Shown here: positions 8,687 to 15,935 of the stretch, in pieces
Layout of the letters: each line of letters starts with the position of its first letter
Numbering within the stretch: the stretch's first letter is position 1
Source of the DNA: Epulopiscium sp. Nele67-Bin004
GTDB taxonomy: Bacteria > Bacillota_A > Clostridia > Lachnospirales > Cellulosilyticaceae
Direction of reading: 5' to 3'
Length of the DNA stretch: 31,625 nucleotides
Assembly (NCBI GenBank): GCA_002007315.1
Contig: LNZQ01000036.1
Span: 1 to 31,625 of the forward strand
Notes under the pieces: model-generated
The model's database searches: none
What the model was told of the DNA's origin: nothing
What the model saw: the letters and a program-made list of their open reading frames with translations, nothing else
Position numbers and translations under genes: made by a program

Positions 8687-8704
8687 TTAGTTTACTTATA
8701 CTAA
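8687..8704. promoter_or_regulatory. Candidate operator, TTAGT-N8-ACTAA box
   Basis: TTAGTTTACTTATACTAA, 18 bp with five-base arms. It lies between the proposed -10 and the ribosome site of the gene starting at 8669, the same placement as the box at 4496. Confidence 0.5.
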
Positions 8705-8712
8705 CTCAATAA

Positions 8713-8742
8713 AGTTTAACACTATCTATCGTTACTTGTCAA
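8713..8742 (-). promoter_or_regulatory. Likely promoter of the split-barrel-like gene
   Basis: A perfect TTGACA (8737-8742), an 18-bp spacer and TAAACT with a TGN extension on the minus strand. The -10 is weak. Confidence 0.45.
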
Positions 8743-8750
8743 TTATATGC

Positions 8751-9536
8751 TTAAATAAATACTAAAAAAGTAAGTATATCAAAATAATTTGTTGACTCTA
8801 TAGCCACTGTATGCGAGTTTATTTGTTGTGCTCCAGGATAAAAACTATACTTATATGCATCTTTATGATTTAAAAACGTAACTTCCATCTTGTAATTTGA
8901 TGGTGCATTAAAACTGTATGTTCCAATTTTTTGTATACCTTTTTTTACCGCTTGTTTAATTACATTATGTGTCGTGTGGGGGTGGCTACTAATCATAGCA
9001 CCTGAAAAACCTTCTTTTACAGCAACTGTTTCGATATTGTTATCAAAACGATTAACATCTCTTATAATTCCGCCATCACCTGTAACAGCTACTATTGGAA
9101 TTTCTAAAATTGATGTCAATTGTGCATATATGCTAAACTCACTACTGATTTCATCATTTATAGAGATAGCAACAATTTTTCTATCTAAAGTATGTGCCAA
9201 AGGCGATGTATGCGTTCCTGCTTTGCTGTGATATCCTAAAAATATTACCCCATCATACGTATTATCTATACCTTCAACCATGTTGTATGGGTGATTTGAC
9301 CAACCCGAGATTAGTCTTACACCCTGTGGTAAATTTTCATGTTGTATGTTTTTTCCATATCCATGCGCATCTTTAACAACAATTTCTGTTGCACCTGCTT
9401 CAAATGCCGCTTCACACGCTACTCTTACTTCAGCTGTCATTTTATCTCTTGCTTCTTTTGGGGCTGCAAAATCTGATTCTTGCCAAGTTGATATTCCCGT
9501 AATGCCCTCAATATCTGCACTAATGTATATTTTCAT
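8751..9536 (-). CDS. dppA: D-aminopeptidase, M55 family (DppA-like)
   Basis: 261 residues, close to the usual 265-275. The N-terminus MKIYISADIEGITG carries the metal-binding Asp8 and Glu10 of the M55 family, and later 'KDAHGYG' and 'GYHSKAGT' supply the conserved His residues. The B. subtilis enzyme is a zinc D-aminopeptidase forming a decameric ring that frees D-Ala from short peptides, probably recycling cell-wall peptides. In B. subtilis it is part of a dipeptide ABC operon; here no dpp transport genes adjoin it. AAGGAGGA precedes the ATG. It was probably transcribed from a TATAAT-containing region near 9570, which is not well defined. Confidence 0.88.
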   Translation of the reverse strand: MKIYISADIEGITGISTWQESDFAAPKEARDKMTAEVRVACEAAFEAGATEIVVKDAHGYGKNIQHENLPQGVRLISGWSNHPYNMVEGIDNTYDGVIFLGYHSKAGTHTSPLAHTLDRKIVAISINDEISSEFSIYAQLTSILEIPIVAVTGDGGIIRDVNRFDNNIETVAVKEGFSGAMISSHPHTTHNVIKQAVKKGIQKIGTYSFNAPSNYKMEVTFLNHKDAYKYSFYPGAQQINSHTVAIESTNYFDILTFLVFI

Positions 9537-9604
9537 GTTTGAGTCCTCCTTGTTAATAACATCAACTTATTATATCACAAACTAATGAATATACATACAT
9601 TTTT

Positions 9605-11038
9605 TTAGACCCCACTACCGTATTTTACTATAATCAAACAAGACACTACTAAAGCGATTGTCATGCCAATTCTAATAAATATAAATATTCTATTTTTAGT
9701 TCTTTTCCACGTGTACATATATAATAATGCTAATATAGGAAAAATTACGTATGTGTTAAGCCACTTTAAAACATCTGCATGTTCCCACCATCGTCCCAAT
9801 TCCTCAGTAAGTACATTCATACCAAAAAAACCTGTTACAAACGTTGGCAGAACTAGCCCTGCACCCATAATCGTAACTGCTTCCATTCGTCTATTTGATT
9901 GTTGTCTAGTTATTAGTTCAGCATATTCATGAACTTCTTTCATTTCAAAATCTAGCTGTGCTATCTCATCTCGAATATGAAATAATTTGCTATTTCTTTG
10001 GTATATCCACGTCCCTTTCTCATCTTCAGTAATTTCATCAAAAAACATTTGATTTATAAACTGTATATATATTTCATATATGCTTTGTATCGCCACAACT
10101 AGTTCTTCTTTTGATAATAAAGATATTGTAGCTATTTGGTTTGAAAAATTTAATAGACTTGCTTTTTGTATAACTAATAAACTCATCATTTGGTCATATA
10201 CTCTACTACTTGTATTAGTTTTTGATATAGAAAACAATACAAACGGAGATAAAAAATAACATTGCTCGTCTTCTATTAAAGTGTACTCTTTTTTGAAGTT
10301 ATACTTTTTGCTCATTTGAACCTGCGAAAAAGCTTGATCATCTTTATACAGACATATACAAAACATTTTACTACCAATTAAAGGTTCTACTAATATTCGC
10401 CTATGTTTTGCAGAATCTTGTGAAAAACTATCACCCAATATACTCATAATAAATGGCGAAATTTTTCCTGCTATCTTCTTATATTCTGTCTGTAATATAT
10501 CTTCTTCTATAATGCTGCTATTTAATTCAAATCTAATTTTTGTTGGATAAATTCTACTTTCTCTATCGTTTAATGGTAATTCTAATGGATAAACACAATC
10601 TGTAAACATGTTTATGTTGTGTACGTCTTCTTGCTCTAAATATGTTGTATTTTGCAAATAAAAACTTAATATACCTATACCGCTTTTTACTATTTTTAGT
10701 CCAATTCTTTTTATATTTAATGTATAACTTTTCCCTTTAATATCAATAACACAATTTGAATCGCTGCCCACGTCGATTAAGTTGTAATTGTTTGATATGT
10801 TTTCGTATTCACTATCTGAATACAAAGCATTTCTCACCGGACGATAAAAATATACAAATTCGTTATACTGTTCATCAGTTTCTATTTTAAATTCTTCACT
10901 CTCCCAACCCTTAATGTTTTGGAAGATTTTATGTTTTATTTGATACTGTGGTCTAAAATAATACCCTTGCTTCTGGGTACTAATTGACCAAGCAAATGGA
11001 AATAAAAATATATGTTCACTAACTATACGTTGTTGCAT
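9605..11038 (-). CDS. CorA-like divalent-cation transporter superfamily protein with an atypical N-terminal domain
   Basis: The start is set at the ATG at 11038, which has GAGGGG seven bases upstream; the longer frame to 11125 would overlap the preceding gene. The protein has about 477 residues. The C-terminal end has the CorA layout: a long helix, a first membrane segment ending in the signature G-M-N (VTGFFGMN), a short acidic/aromatic loop and a second membrane segment followed by basic residues. The N-terminal 300 residues do not look like standard CorA and are not recognised. CorA proteins carry Mg, Co or other divalent ions across the cytoplasmic membrane as pentamers. A related possibility is a CorA-fold membrane protein without transport activity. 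Confidence 0.68.
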   Translation of the reverse strand: MQQRIVSEHIFLFPFAWSISTQKQGYYFRPQYQIKHKIFQNIKGWESEEFKIETDEQYNEFVYFYRPVRNALYSDSEYENISNNYNLIDVGSDSNCVIDIKGKSYTLNIKRIGLKIVKSGIGILSFYLQNTTYLEQEDVHNINMFTDCVYPLELPLNDRESRIYPTKIRFELNSSIIEEDILQTEYKKIAGKISPFIMSILGDSFSQDSAKHRRILVEPLIGSKMFCICLYKDDQAFSQVQMSKKYNFKKEYTLIEDEQCYFLSPFVLFSISKTNTSSRVYDQMMSLLVIQKASLLNFSNQIATISLLSKEELVVAIQSIYEIYIQFINQMFFDEITEDEKGTWIYQRNSKLFHIRDEIAQLDFEMKEVHEYAELITRQQSNRRMEAVTIMGAGLVLPTFVTGFFGMNVLTEELGRWWEHADVLKWLNTYVIFPILALLYMYTWKRTKNRIFIFIRIGMTIALVVSCLIIVKYGSGV

Positions 11039-11084
11039 AATACCCCTCTTAGCCTTTTTTATATTATTCCCATTTATTGGTATA

Positions 11085-11879
11085 TTATACACACAACAAC
11101 TTAGAAATTTTATTTTGTTCTGCAATATAAATTTCTATATCTATTTTTATTTTAATGCCGTTAGTTGCTAATGTATTTTTAAATGTCACATAGGCCAAAT
11201 CTGGAAAATTGTTATCTTGACTTAAATGACCTAACACAACCCACTTTAAATTTTTGTTATAAATATCCGCTATAAATTGTGCTGAAGTTTCGTTGCTGAT
11301 ATGCCCATATTCGCCCAAAATACGTTTTTTTAAGTTTGGTGGATAATCCCCCACCTGTAATATAGACTCGTCGTGATTAGACTCTACCAGCATTCCATTA
11401 CAATTTTTCATATGGCAAAACACATCGTCATCTATACTCCCAATATCCGTTAAAACTGCAATTTTTTTGTTGTCTGTTTCAAACGTATACCCAACAGGGT
11501 CAACGCTATCATGCTTTATAGAAAACGGCGTAATTTCCGTTTTGTTTAATTTAATGCATTTGTTTGGCTTAATGATTTTTTTATTTTGCTGGGCAACTTT
11601 TCCAATCATATTATTTGTATCAATTACTTGCCACGTTTTTTCAGTTGCATAAATAGGCGTATCAAATTTGCGTGAAAATATCCCAACCCCTTTTATATGG
11701 TCATTATGTTCATGCGTGATAAATATCGCATCAATGTCAGTTCCCTCAATATTTATTTCGTCAAGCCCTCTTATCGCTTGTTTTCCGCTTATGCCAACAT
11801 CAACTAAAATATTTAACCCCTGCGAACCTATATAGGTACAGTTTCCTTTGCTTCCACTTGCAATAGCACAAAGTTTCAT
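11085..11879 (-). CDS. yycJ: MBL-fold metallo-hydrolase, YycJ/WalJ family
   Basis: 264 residues from the ATG at 11879, which follows GGGGAGG; the extended frame upstream lacks a site. It opens with MKLCAIASGSKGNCTYIG, the typical YycJ N-terminus. The zinc motif HxHxDH is present as THEHNDH near residue 58. A 'LVESNHDE' segment and 'VLGHLSQDNN' give further metal ligands. YycJ proteins are cytosolic nuclease-like hydrolases linked to cell-wall and replication coordination in Firmicutes. There the gene sits with walRK; here it is separated from the two-component genes by the tRNAs and the sporulation block. Confidence 0.88.
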   Translation of the reverse strand: MKLCAIASGSKGNCTYIGSQGLNILVDVGISGKQAIRGLDEINIEGTDIDAIFITHEHNDHIKGVGIFSRKFDTPIYATEKTWQVIDTNNMIGKVAQQNKKIIKPNKCIKLNKTEITPFSIKHDSVDPVGYTFETDNKKIAVLTDIGSIDDDVFCHMKNCNGMLVESNHDESILQVGDYPPNLKKRILGEYGHISNETSAQFIADIYNKNLKWVVLGHLSQDNNFPDLAYVTFKNTLATNGIKIKIDIEIYIAEQNKISKLLCV

Positions 11880-11914
11880 TTTTCTATATCCTCCCCGAAT
11901 TTTAAGCAAAATTA

Positions 11915-11948
11915 AAAACCTCAAGACTATTTCTAATCTCAAGGTTTT
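11915..11948 (-). terminator. Terminator of the tRNA operon
   Basis: On the minus strand AAAACCTTGAGA pairs with TCTTGAGGTTTT (12 bp, two G-U) across a 10-base loop and is followed by TAATTTT. It starts 8 bases past the tRNA-Met 3' end. Confidence 0.8.
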
Positions 11949-11955
11949 ATTTTAG

Positions 11956-12029
11956 TGGCGGAAGAGGGAGTCGAACCCCCGACACCATGGGTATGAACCA
12001 TGTGCTCTAGCCAACTGAGCTATTCAGCC
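11956..12029 (-). tRNA. tRNA-Met (CAT)
   Basis: Full cloverleaf with anticodon stem CATGG/CCATG, loop TTCATAC, T-arm GGGGG/CCCTC-type and discriminator A. CCA is not encoded. The acceptor stem GGCTGAA/TTCCGCC has one U-C mismatch at the fourth pair. An elongator Met tRNA is likeliest; a CAT anticodon that becomes Ile-lysidine cannot be excluded. Confidence 0.93.
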
Positions 12030-12043
12030 ATATTATGTTACAA

Positions 12044-12116
12044 TGGTCGCTATAGGGCTCGAACCTATGACCCCCTGCTTGTAAGGCAGGTGCTCTCCCA
12101 GCTGAGCTAAGCGACC
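12044..12116 (-). tRNA. tRNA-Val (TAC)
   Basis: Acceptor GGTCGCT/AGCGACC is perfectly paired, anticodon loop CTTACAA within CCTGC/GCAGG, discriminator A. CCA is not encoded. Confidence 0.97.
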
Positions 12117-12147
12117 AAATTTAAAACTTGTCCAAATTATGAACAAA

Positions 12148-12221
12148 CGACCCAGAAGGGACTCGAACCCTCGACCTCCGCCGTGACAGGGCGGCGTGCT
12201 AACCAACTGTACCACTGGGCC
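12148..12221 (-). tRNA. tRNA-Asp (GTC)
   Basis: Acceptor GGCCCAG/CTGGGTC (one G-U), anticodon loop CTGTCAC within CCGCC/GGCGG, discriminator G as expected for Asp. CCA is not encoded. Confidence 0.97.
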
Positions 12222-12227
12222 TTATAA

Positions 12228-12300
12228 CAGGGGCAGTAGGACTTGAACCCACGACATCCGGTTTTGGAGACCGACGTTCTACCAACTGAACTATACCCCT
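12228..12300 (-). tRNA. tRNA-Trp (CCA)
   Basis: Acceptor AGGGGTA/TGCCCCT (one U-G), anticodon loop CTCCAAA, discriminator G as expected for Trp. CCA is not encoded. Only six bases separate it from tRNA-Asp, and six from tRNA-Asn upstream. Confidence 0.97.
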
Positions 12301-12306
12301 ATGAAA

Positions 12307-12378
12307 CTCCCCGAGTAGGGTTCGAACCTACGACCCTTCGGTTAACAGCCGAATGCTCTGCCGCTGAGCTATCGAGGA
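12307..12378 (-). tRNA. tRNA-Asn (GTT)
   Basis: Acceptor TCCTCGA/TCGGGGA (one U-G), anticodon loop CTGTTAA within TTCGG/CCGAA, discriminator G. CCA is not encoded. First gene of the five-tRNA unit. Confidence 0.97.
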
Positions 12379-12397
12379 ATATCTTTAAGACTTTATT

Positions 12398-12426
12398 AGT
12401 ATAACAAATAACATGACATATGTCAA
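12398..12426 (-). promoter_or_regulatory. Promoter of the tRNA operon
   Basis: TTGACA (12421-12426), an exact 17-bp spacer and TATACT (12398-12403) on the minus strand, about 20 bp before tRNA-Asn. It lies in the short gap after divIC. Confidence 0.85.
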
Positions 12427-12434
12427 CACCTTTT

Positions 12435-12716
12435 TTATTTTTCTTTAAAAACTATGTCATCAGGCTTGACCATGCCCAGTTGGTCACGTGCTATACTCTC
12501 GATATATTCTAATGTTCCAATAGTTTTTTCTGTTTCTTTAAGTTCCAATAAATCTTGTTGATTTTCGTAAATTTCATCTTGAGTATCTTGGATTTTTTTT
12601 TCTAAATTATTTATACTAACATTAATTTGAAAACCTTTAACAGTCGTAGATGCTAATACAATTATTGATATTGCAACTATAGTTTTAGGTATTTGTGGTT
12701 TATTGTTTTTTTTCAT
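12435..12716 (-). CDS. divIC: Septum formation initiator, DivIC/FtsB family
   Basis: 93 residues from the ATG at 12716, which has AGGAG seven bases upstream; an ATG two codons earlier is too close to that site. The layout is a basic cytosolic tip (MKKNNKPQ), one membrane segment (about 12-30), a heptad coiled coil (about 33-70) and the family end motif ARDQLGMVKPDD. DivIC works with FtsL and DivIB in the division septum. Position after yabQ is the usual one in Bacilli and Clostridia, as last gene of the rqcP-yabP-yabQ-divIC run. Confidence 0.9.
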   Translation of the reverse strand: MKKNNKPQIPKTIVAISIIVLASTTVKGFQINVSINNLEKKIQDTQDEIYENQQDLLELKETEKTIGTLEYIESIARDQLGMVKPDDIVFKEK

Positions 12717-12730
12717 CTGCATTCTCCTAA

Positions 12731-13258
12731 TTATTTAAACGTATTTTTGCGTACATAAACTTCTGTTTTGACGTCAGCATTTTTAATTTGAAGGTCACGT
12801 CGCACGTCTTTCATCTTCTCATAACTTTTACGATTATATTTGATTAGTAATTTTTTTAGTGCTTTTAGCGGTATTCCTACCAATATAACTATCCAACTAA
12901 CAGGTATCATTATTATATGTATCAAATATTTAATTACTTTTCTTAACCATTGTATGACTTGTGTAGCAATTTTCATAAATACTATACTAAAACTTAGGAA
13001 ATATAATCCTGCCCCTAACACGATACCTGCAAAAGCAAATACTCTTATATTGGCGTAATTGTGCATATAAAGCAAACTAAAGCTAAATAAACTACATACG
13101 ATCCAATATAAGAAATCTTCTATTTGCACAAAAATATCGGGATGTTTTATTAATTTTCTTGAAATTCTTATTAGGTCATAAAACATTCCCATCAAAATCC
13201 CTATTTTGATACATTCTAAAAAAAGTAACGCTTGTGTATTTACAAGTTGATTATCCAT
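12731..13258 (-). CDS. yabQ: Spore cortex biosynthesis protein YabQ
   Basis: 175 residues with four to five hydrophobic segments: an N-terminal Ile/Met-rich helix, then paired helices at about 48-65 and 73-95, and a further one near 110-130, followed by a basic cytosolic tail. The 'GILMGMFYDLIRI' opening is characteristic. In B. subtilis YabQ is a mother-cell membrane protein of the forespore outer membrane needed for cortex formation. The gene starts 13 bp after yabP in the standard order, which supports the call and shows that the organism, or its recent ancestor, forms spores. Confidence 0.9.
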   Translation of the reverse strand: MDNQLVNTQALLFLECIKIGILMGMFYDLIRISRKLIKHPDIFVQIEDFLYWIVCSLFSFSLLYMHNYANIRVFAFAGIVLGAGLYFLSFSIVFMKIATQVIQWLRKVIKYLIHIIMIPVSWIVILVGIPLKALKKLLIKYNRKSYEKMKDVRRDLQIKNADVKTEVYVRKNTFK

Positions 13259-13271
13259 CGTATCTCCCCTC

Positions 13272-13553
13272 CTACTTAAATATTTGTGAGAAGAAAGTGC
13301 CTTTTTTCTTAGGTGTATCTGCTTCTTCGTAGATTATGCCTGATATTTCGCCTTCAACTATCAGTTCACCACTATCTAAGTTCATTTTGATAATATGCAA
13401 ATCTTGACCTTCGATATCCATATATCCATCACTTATCGTTTCAAGTTCTATGACTTCTTCATCAAACGAAAACACATCTTTTACCGCAGTAATAACAAGT
13501 CGTTTTCTATCGACCATATTAATTGTGTGTTTTTTAGTCATTTTGTCATCCAT
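13272..13553 (-). CDS. yabP: Sporulation protein YabP
   Basis: 93 residues; compact soluble beta-rich protein with the YabP/YqfC hallmarks: 'HTINMVDRKRLVITAVKDV' then 'FDEEVIELET' and 'G.MDIEGQDLHI'. It works with YabQ at the spore coat/cortex interface. AAGGAG stands ten bases before the ATG at 13553; an in-frame ATG four codons later is an alternative start with weaker support. Confidence 0.9.
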   Translation of the reverse strand: MDDKMTKKHTINMVDRKRLVITAVKDVFSFDEEVIELETISDGYMDIEGQDLHIIKMNLDSGELIVEGEISGIIYEEADTPKKKGTFFSQIFK

Positions 13554-13615
13554 CTACATCTCACTCCTTACAAATTCGTATTTGATATACTAATTATATT
13601 GAGTGCTTGACTATT

Positions 13616-13858
13616 TTATTCCACAATACGATACAATAGTGATACTTCTTCTTTTTTTACATGCTCTTTTATGTCTGTAACTTCGTATTTCGCCATATTA
13701 TCACCAAATTTTATTTGTATAATATCGCCCACTTTTACTTGTGCTCCTGCTTTTACAACTTTATCATTTATCGAAACACGACCTTGGTCACATGCTTCTC
13801 CTGCAATTGTTCGTCTTTTTATAATTCGGCTAATCTTTAAGTATTTATCAATTCGCAT
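13616..13858 (-). CDS. rqcP: S4-domain RNA-binding protein RqcP (YabO)
   Basis: 80 residues consisting of one S4 domain: 'MRIDKYLKISRIIKRRTIAGEAC' with the basic RNA-contact helix, then 'GRVSINDKVVKAGAQVKVGD'. RqcP helps RqcH drive alanine tailing on stalled 50S subunits in ribosome quality control. AAGGAG precedes the ATG. It is the first gene after the hup terminator and is followed by yabP, an arrangement conserved in Firmicutes. Confidence 0.92.
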   Translation of the reverse strand: MRIDKYLKISRIIKRRTIAGEACDQGRVSINDKVVKAGAQVKVGDIIQIKFGDNMAKYEVTDIKEHVKKEEVSLLYRIVE

Positions 13859-13880
13859 AACTATCTCCTTACATAAACTA

Positions 13881-13905
13881 AAAAATCTACACAGAGTGTA
13901 GATTT
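13881..13905 (-). terminator. hup terminator
   Basis: AAATCTACA and TGTAGATTT (9 bp) around a 5-base loop on the minus strand, followed by TTTAG. It sits 5 bp past the hup stop and ahead of rqcP. Confidence 0.75.
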
Positions 13906-13909
13906 CTAA

Positions 13910-14185
13910 TTAAGAATTTACTGTATCTTTTAAAACTTTACCAGCTTTAAATTTAGGCACTTTTCCACCTTTGATAGTAATTGGTTCGTTCGTTTTAGGA
14001 TTTCTTCCTTGTCTTTCTGCTCTTACAGCCACTTCAAAAGTTCCAAACCCTACAAGTTGAATTTTACCATCGTTTTTTAATTCTTCCATTACAACTTCTT
14101 CAAAAGCCTTTAATGCCTTTTCAGTATCTTTCTTGCTTAGTTCTGCTTTGTCTGCCATTGCTGTTACTAGTTCAGATTTATTCAT
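13910..14185 (-). CDS. hup: HU family histone-like DNA-binding protein
   Basis: 91 residues, the standard HU length. 'MNKSELVTAMADKAELSKKDTEKAL' is the helical dimerisation part. 'GFGTFEVAVRAERQGRNPKT' and 'PITIKGGKVPKFKAGKVLK' are the two sides of the DNA-gripping arm, with the conserved Pro-containing tip (RNPKT). It bends and compacts DNA as a homodimer. AGGAGGG precedes the ATG and a near-consensus promoter lies at 14233-14261, in keeping with high expression. It forms a monocistronic unit. Confidence 0.97.
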   Translation of the reverse strand: MNKSELVTAMADKAELSKKDTEKALKAFEEVVMEELKNDGKIQLVGFGTFEVAVRAERQGRNPKTNEPITIKGGKVPKFKAGKVLKDTVNS

Positions 14186-14232
14186 TTTAATTTTCCCTCC
14201 TAAATGTTTGTGTCAACGACACTCCTAGATTA

Positions 14233-14261
14233 TTTATAAATGTTTATTAGTGTTTTGTCAA
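14233..14261 (-). promoter_or_regulatory. hup promoter, sigma-A type
   Basis: TTGACA (14256-14261), 17-bp spacer, TATAAA (14233-14238) on the minus strand, about 48 bp upstream of the hup ATG. Confidence 0.85.
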
Positions 14262-14293
14262 GCTAAAACAGCAAATTTCTTACTATTTTTTTA

Positions 14294-14320
14294 TAGAGCC
14301 AGCATTTTTGGCTGGCTCTA
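14294..14320. other. Strong 10-bp hairpin after spoVT without a U-tract
   Basis: Arms TAGAGCCAGC (14294-14303) and GCTGGCTCTA (14311-14320) pair perfectly across a 7-base loop, 5 bp after the spoVT stop. It is the most GC-rich hairpin of the bacterial part. On the minus strand it is followed by TAAAAAAA rather than a T-run, so it is not a textbook terminator. It may protect the 3' end of the spoVT message. Confidence 0.6.
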
Positions 14321-14324
14321 GGGC

Positions 14325-14876
14325 CTATTGTTCCATTTGTTTGCCTAAAAAGCCCGATGCTGACTTAACTAATTTTTCTTCAACTTCACCCATTTCAACA
14401 TTTTCTCTAGTGCCTAAAAAGATAACAGAACCTATTGCATCACCCTCACAAATGATAGGTGCAATAATTTCAGAAAAATAATTTTCAGAATTTCCTTCTG
14501 AAAGTATAGGAACAAATTTTGTGTCATCTTTTTTGGCTTTTAAAATGCTACGGTTCTCTATAACTTTTTCTAAATTTCTGCTAATGTTTTTGTCCAAAAA
14601 CTCTCTTTTAGACCCCCCAGAAATTGCGATTATCTGATCTTTATCAGAAATGCAAGTAATATGACCCGTAGCTTCAGCTAATGATTCTGCGTATTCTTTT
14701 GCAAATGCACTAAGTTCCCCAACTGGAGAATATTTTTTTAATATAACTTGCCCATGTTTATCGGTAAAAATCTCAAGAGGGTCACCCTCTCTAATTCTTA
14801 ATGTTCTTCTTATTTCTTTAGGAATAACAACTCGCCCTAAATCATCTATTCTTCTCACGATGCCTGTTGCTTTCAT
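14325..14876 (-). CDS. spoVT: Stage V sporulation protein T (AbrB + GAF-like regulator)
   Basis: 183 residues from the ATG at 14876, which follows AAAGGAGGT; the frame extends eight codons further but without a site. Residues 1-50 are the AbrB swapped-hairpin DNA-binding domain (KATGIVRRIDDLGRVVIPKE). The rest is the GAF-like domain ('AGHITCISD'-type strands, 'EIIAPIICEGDAIGSVIFLG') that is found only in SpoVT. It is a tetrameric forespore regulator of sigma-G genes. Conserved context upstream of hup/rqcP/yabP in Clostridia. Confidence 0.95.
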   Translation of the reverse strand: MKATGIVRRIDDLGRVVIPKEIRRTLRIREGDPLEIFTDKHGQVILKKYSPVGELSAFAKEYAESLAEATGHITCISDKDQIIAISGGSKREFLDKNISRNLEKVIENRSILKAKKDDTKFVPILSEGNSENYFSEIIAPIICEGDAIGSVIFLGTRENVEMGEVEEKLVKSASGFLGKQMEQ

Positions 14877-14978
14877 GAAAACAACCTCCTTTATGTCCAA
14901 ATATACTGTCTATTTCAGATAAACTTTTGTTATATCTTACCTCTATTATGGTTATTTTGCATGTAAAATATTCATATT

Positions 14979-15920
14979 TTATTTTTTTATCTTGTTACCT
15001 GTCAATCTAATTATTAATAACTCAATACATTTTATGGGTTCTATCTTACCAGTTTTAATGTTTTTGTCAGCTTCCAAACAAATTTTTAATATAGATGATA
15101 GTTGGTTAAACGTAAACTTTGAAGATAAGTTTGTCGTTTCTCGCACAACAAATGCAGGTAGCTTCGTTTCCGCCGATATTTGAGCAGGCGTTTTTTTTGC
15201 TACAATCATATATTTAACTTGAAGTATAATCCTATATTGTCTACATATAAGCACTAATATTCCTATTGGTGATTCTTTAAGTTCAATTAGTTTATTATAT
15301 ATAGTTAACGCCGTTTTTACGTCGCCATTTACCATACATTTAATTAAGTCAAAAACTCTTTGCTCCAAGCCAAAACTACATACATTATCAATATCTTCCG
15401 TTGTAATTGGTTTATCTAAACAATATGAATTTAGTTTTTCAAATTCAGTTAACATATGTGTAATATTATTAGGCATATTCATATAAAAATATTGAAACTC
15501 CGCTTTAGATATTGCATTTTGTCCATATGTGTCACAAATAATTTTGTATACGCCGTCTTGGTCTGGAAATTCACACACTTCTATATTACCGATTTTTTGT
15601 AGTTTTTTGTATAATTTATTACGTTTATCAACTGTTGCCTCTGAAAAAATTATCGTTAAATATGGGGGCACTTCGTCAAGCCATTTCGTAATTTTATCTG
15701 TATCATCTTTTCGCCCAGTGCTAAACAATCCGCTATCTTTTATAACAATACACTTTGTTTCACAAAAAAATGGTAGCGTCTCGCCACAATCAATGATAGC
15801 ATTTACATCACACCGTTTTCCATCATATACGTTCAAATTCATGCTATCTCCACTTTTAAGTTGTTCCAATTTTTTATTTCTAATCCAATGTTCTTCTCCA
15901 TATAAAAGATGACAATTCAC
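14979..15920 (-). CDS. holA: DNA polymerase III subunit delta
   Basis: 313 residues, usual length about 320-345. The N-terminal AAA-like domain starts 'YGEEHWIRNKKLEQLK' and lacks an active ATP site, as in all delta subunits. 'LPFFCETKCIVIKDSGLF' and 'YLTIIFSEATVDKRNKLYKKL' are family motifs, and the C-terminal helical collar ('GILVLICRQYRIILQVKYM', then 'IKTGKIEPIKCIELLIIRL') is complete. Delta opens the beta clamp as part of the clamp loader. It starts 15 bp after comEC, the common arrangement in Firmicutes. Confidence 0.93.
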   Translation of the reverse strand: MNCHLLYGEEHWIRNKKLEQLKSGDSMNLNVYDGKRCDVNAIIDCGETLPFFCETKCIVIKDSGLFSTGRKDDTDKITKWLDEVPPYLTIIFSEATVDKRNKLYKKLQKIGNIEVCEFPDQDGVYKIICDTYGQNAISKAEFQYFYMNMPNNITHMLTEFEKLNSYCLDKPITTEDIDNVCSFGLEQRVFDLIKCMVNGDVKTALTIYNKLIELKESPIGILVLICRQYRIILQVKYMIVAKKTPAQISAETKLPAFVVRETTNLSSKFTFNQLSSILKICLEADKNIKTGKIEPIKCIELLIIRLTGNKIKK

Positions 15921-15935
15921 TTGCTAAACCTCCAT

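Noticed and set aside
12033..12215. 60-codon frame with GRLAQLGEHLPYKQG-type text
   Set aside because: This is a translation across tRNA genes, a well-known false protein.
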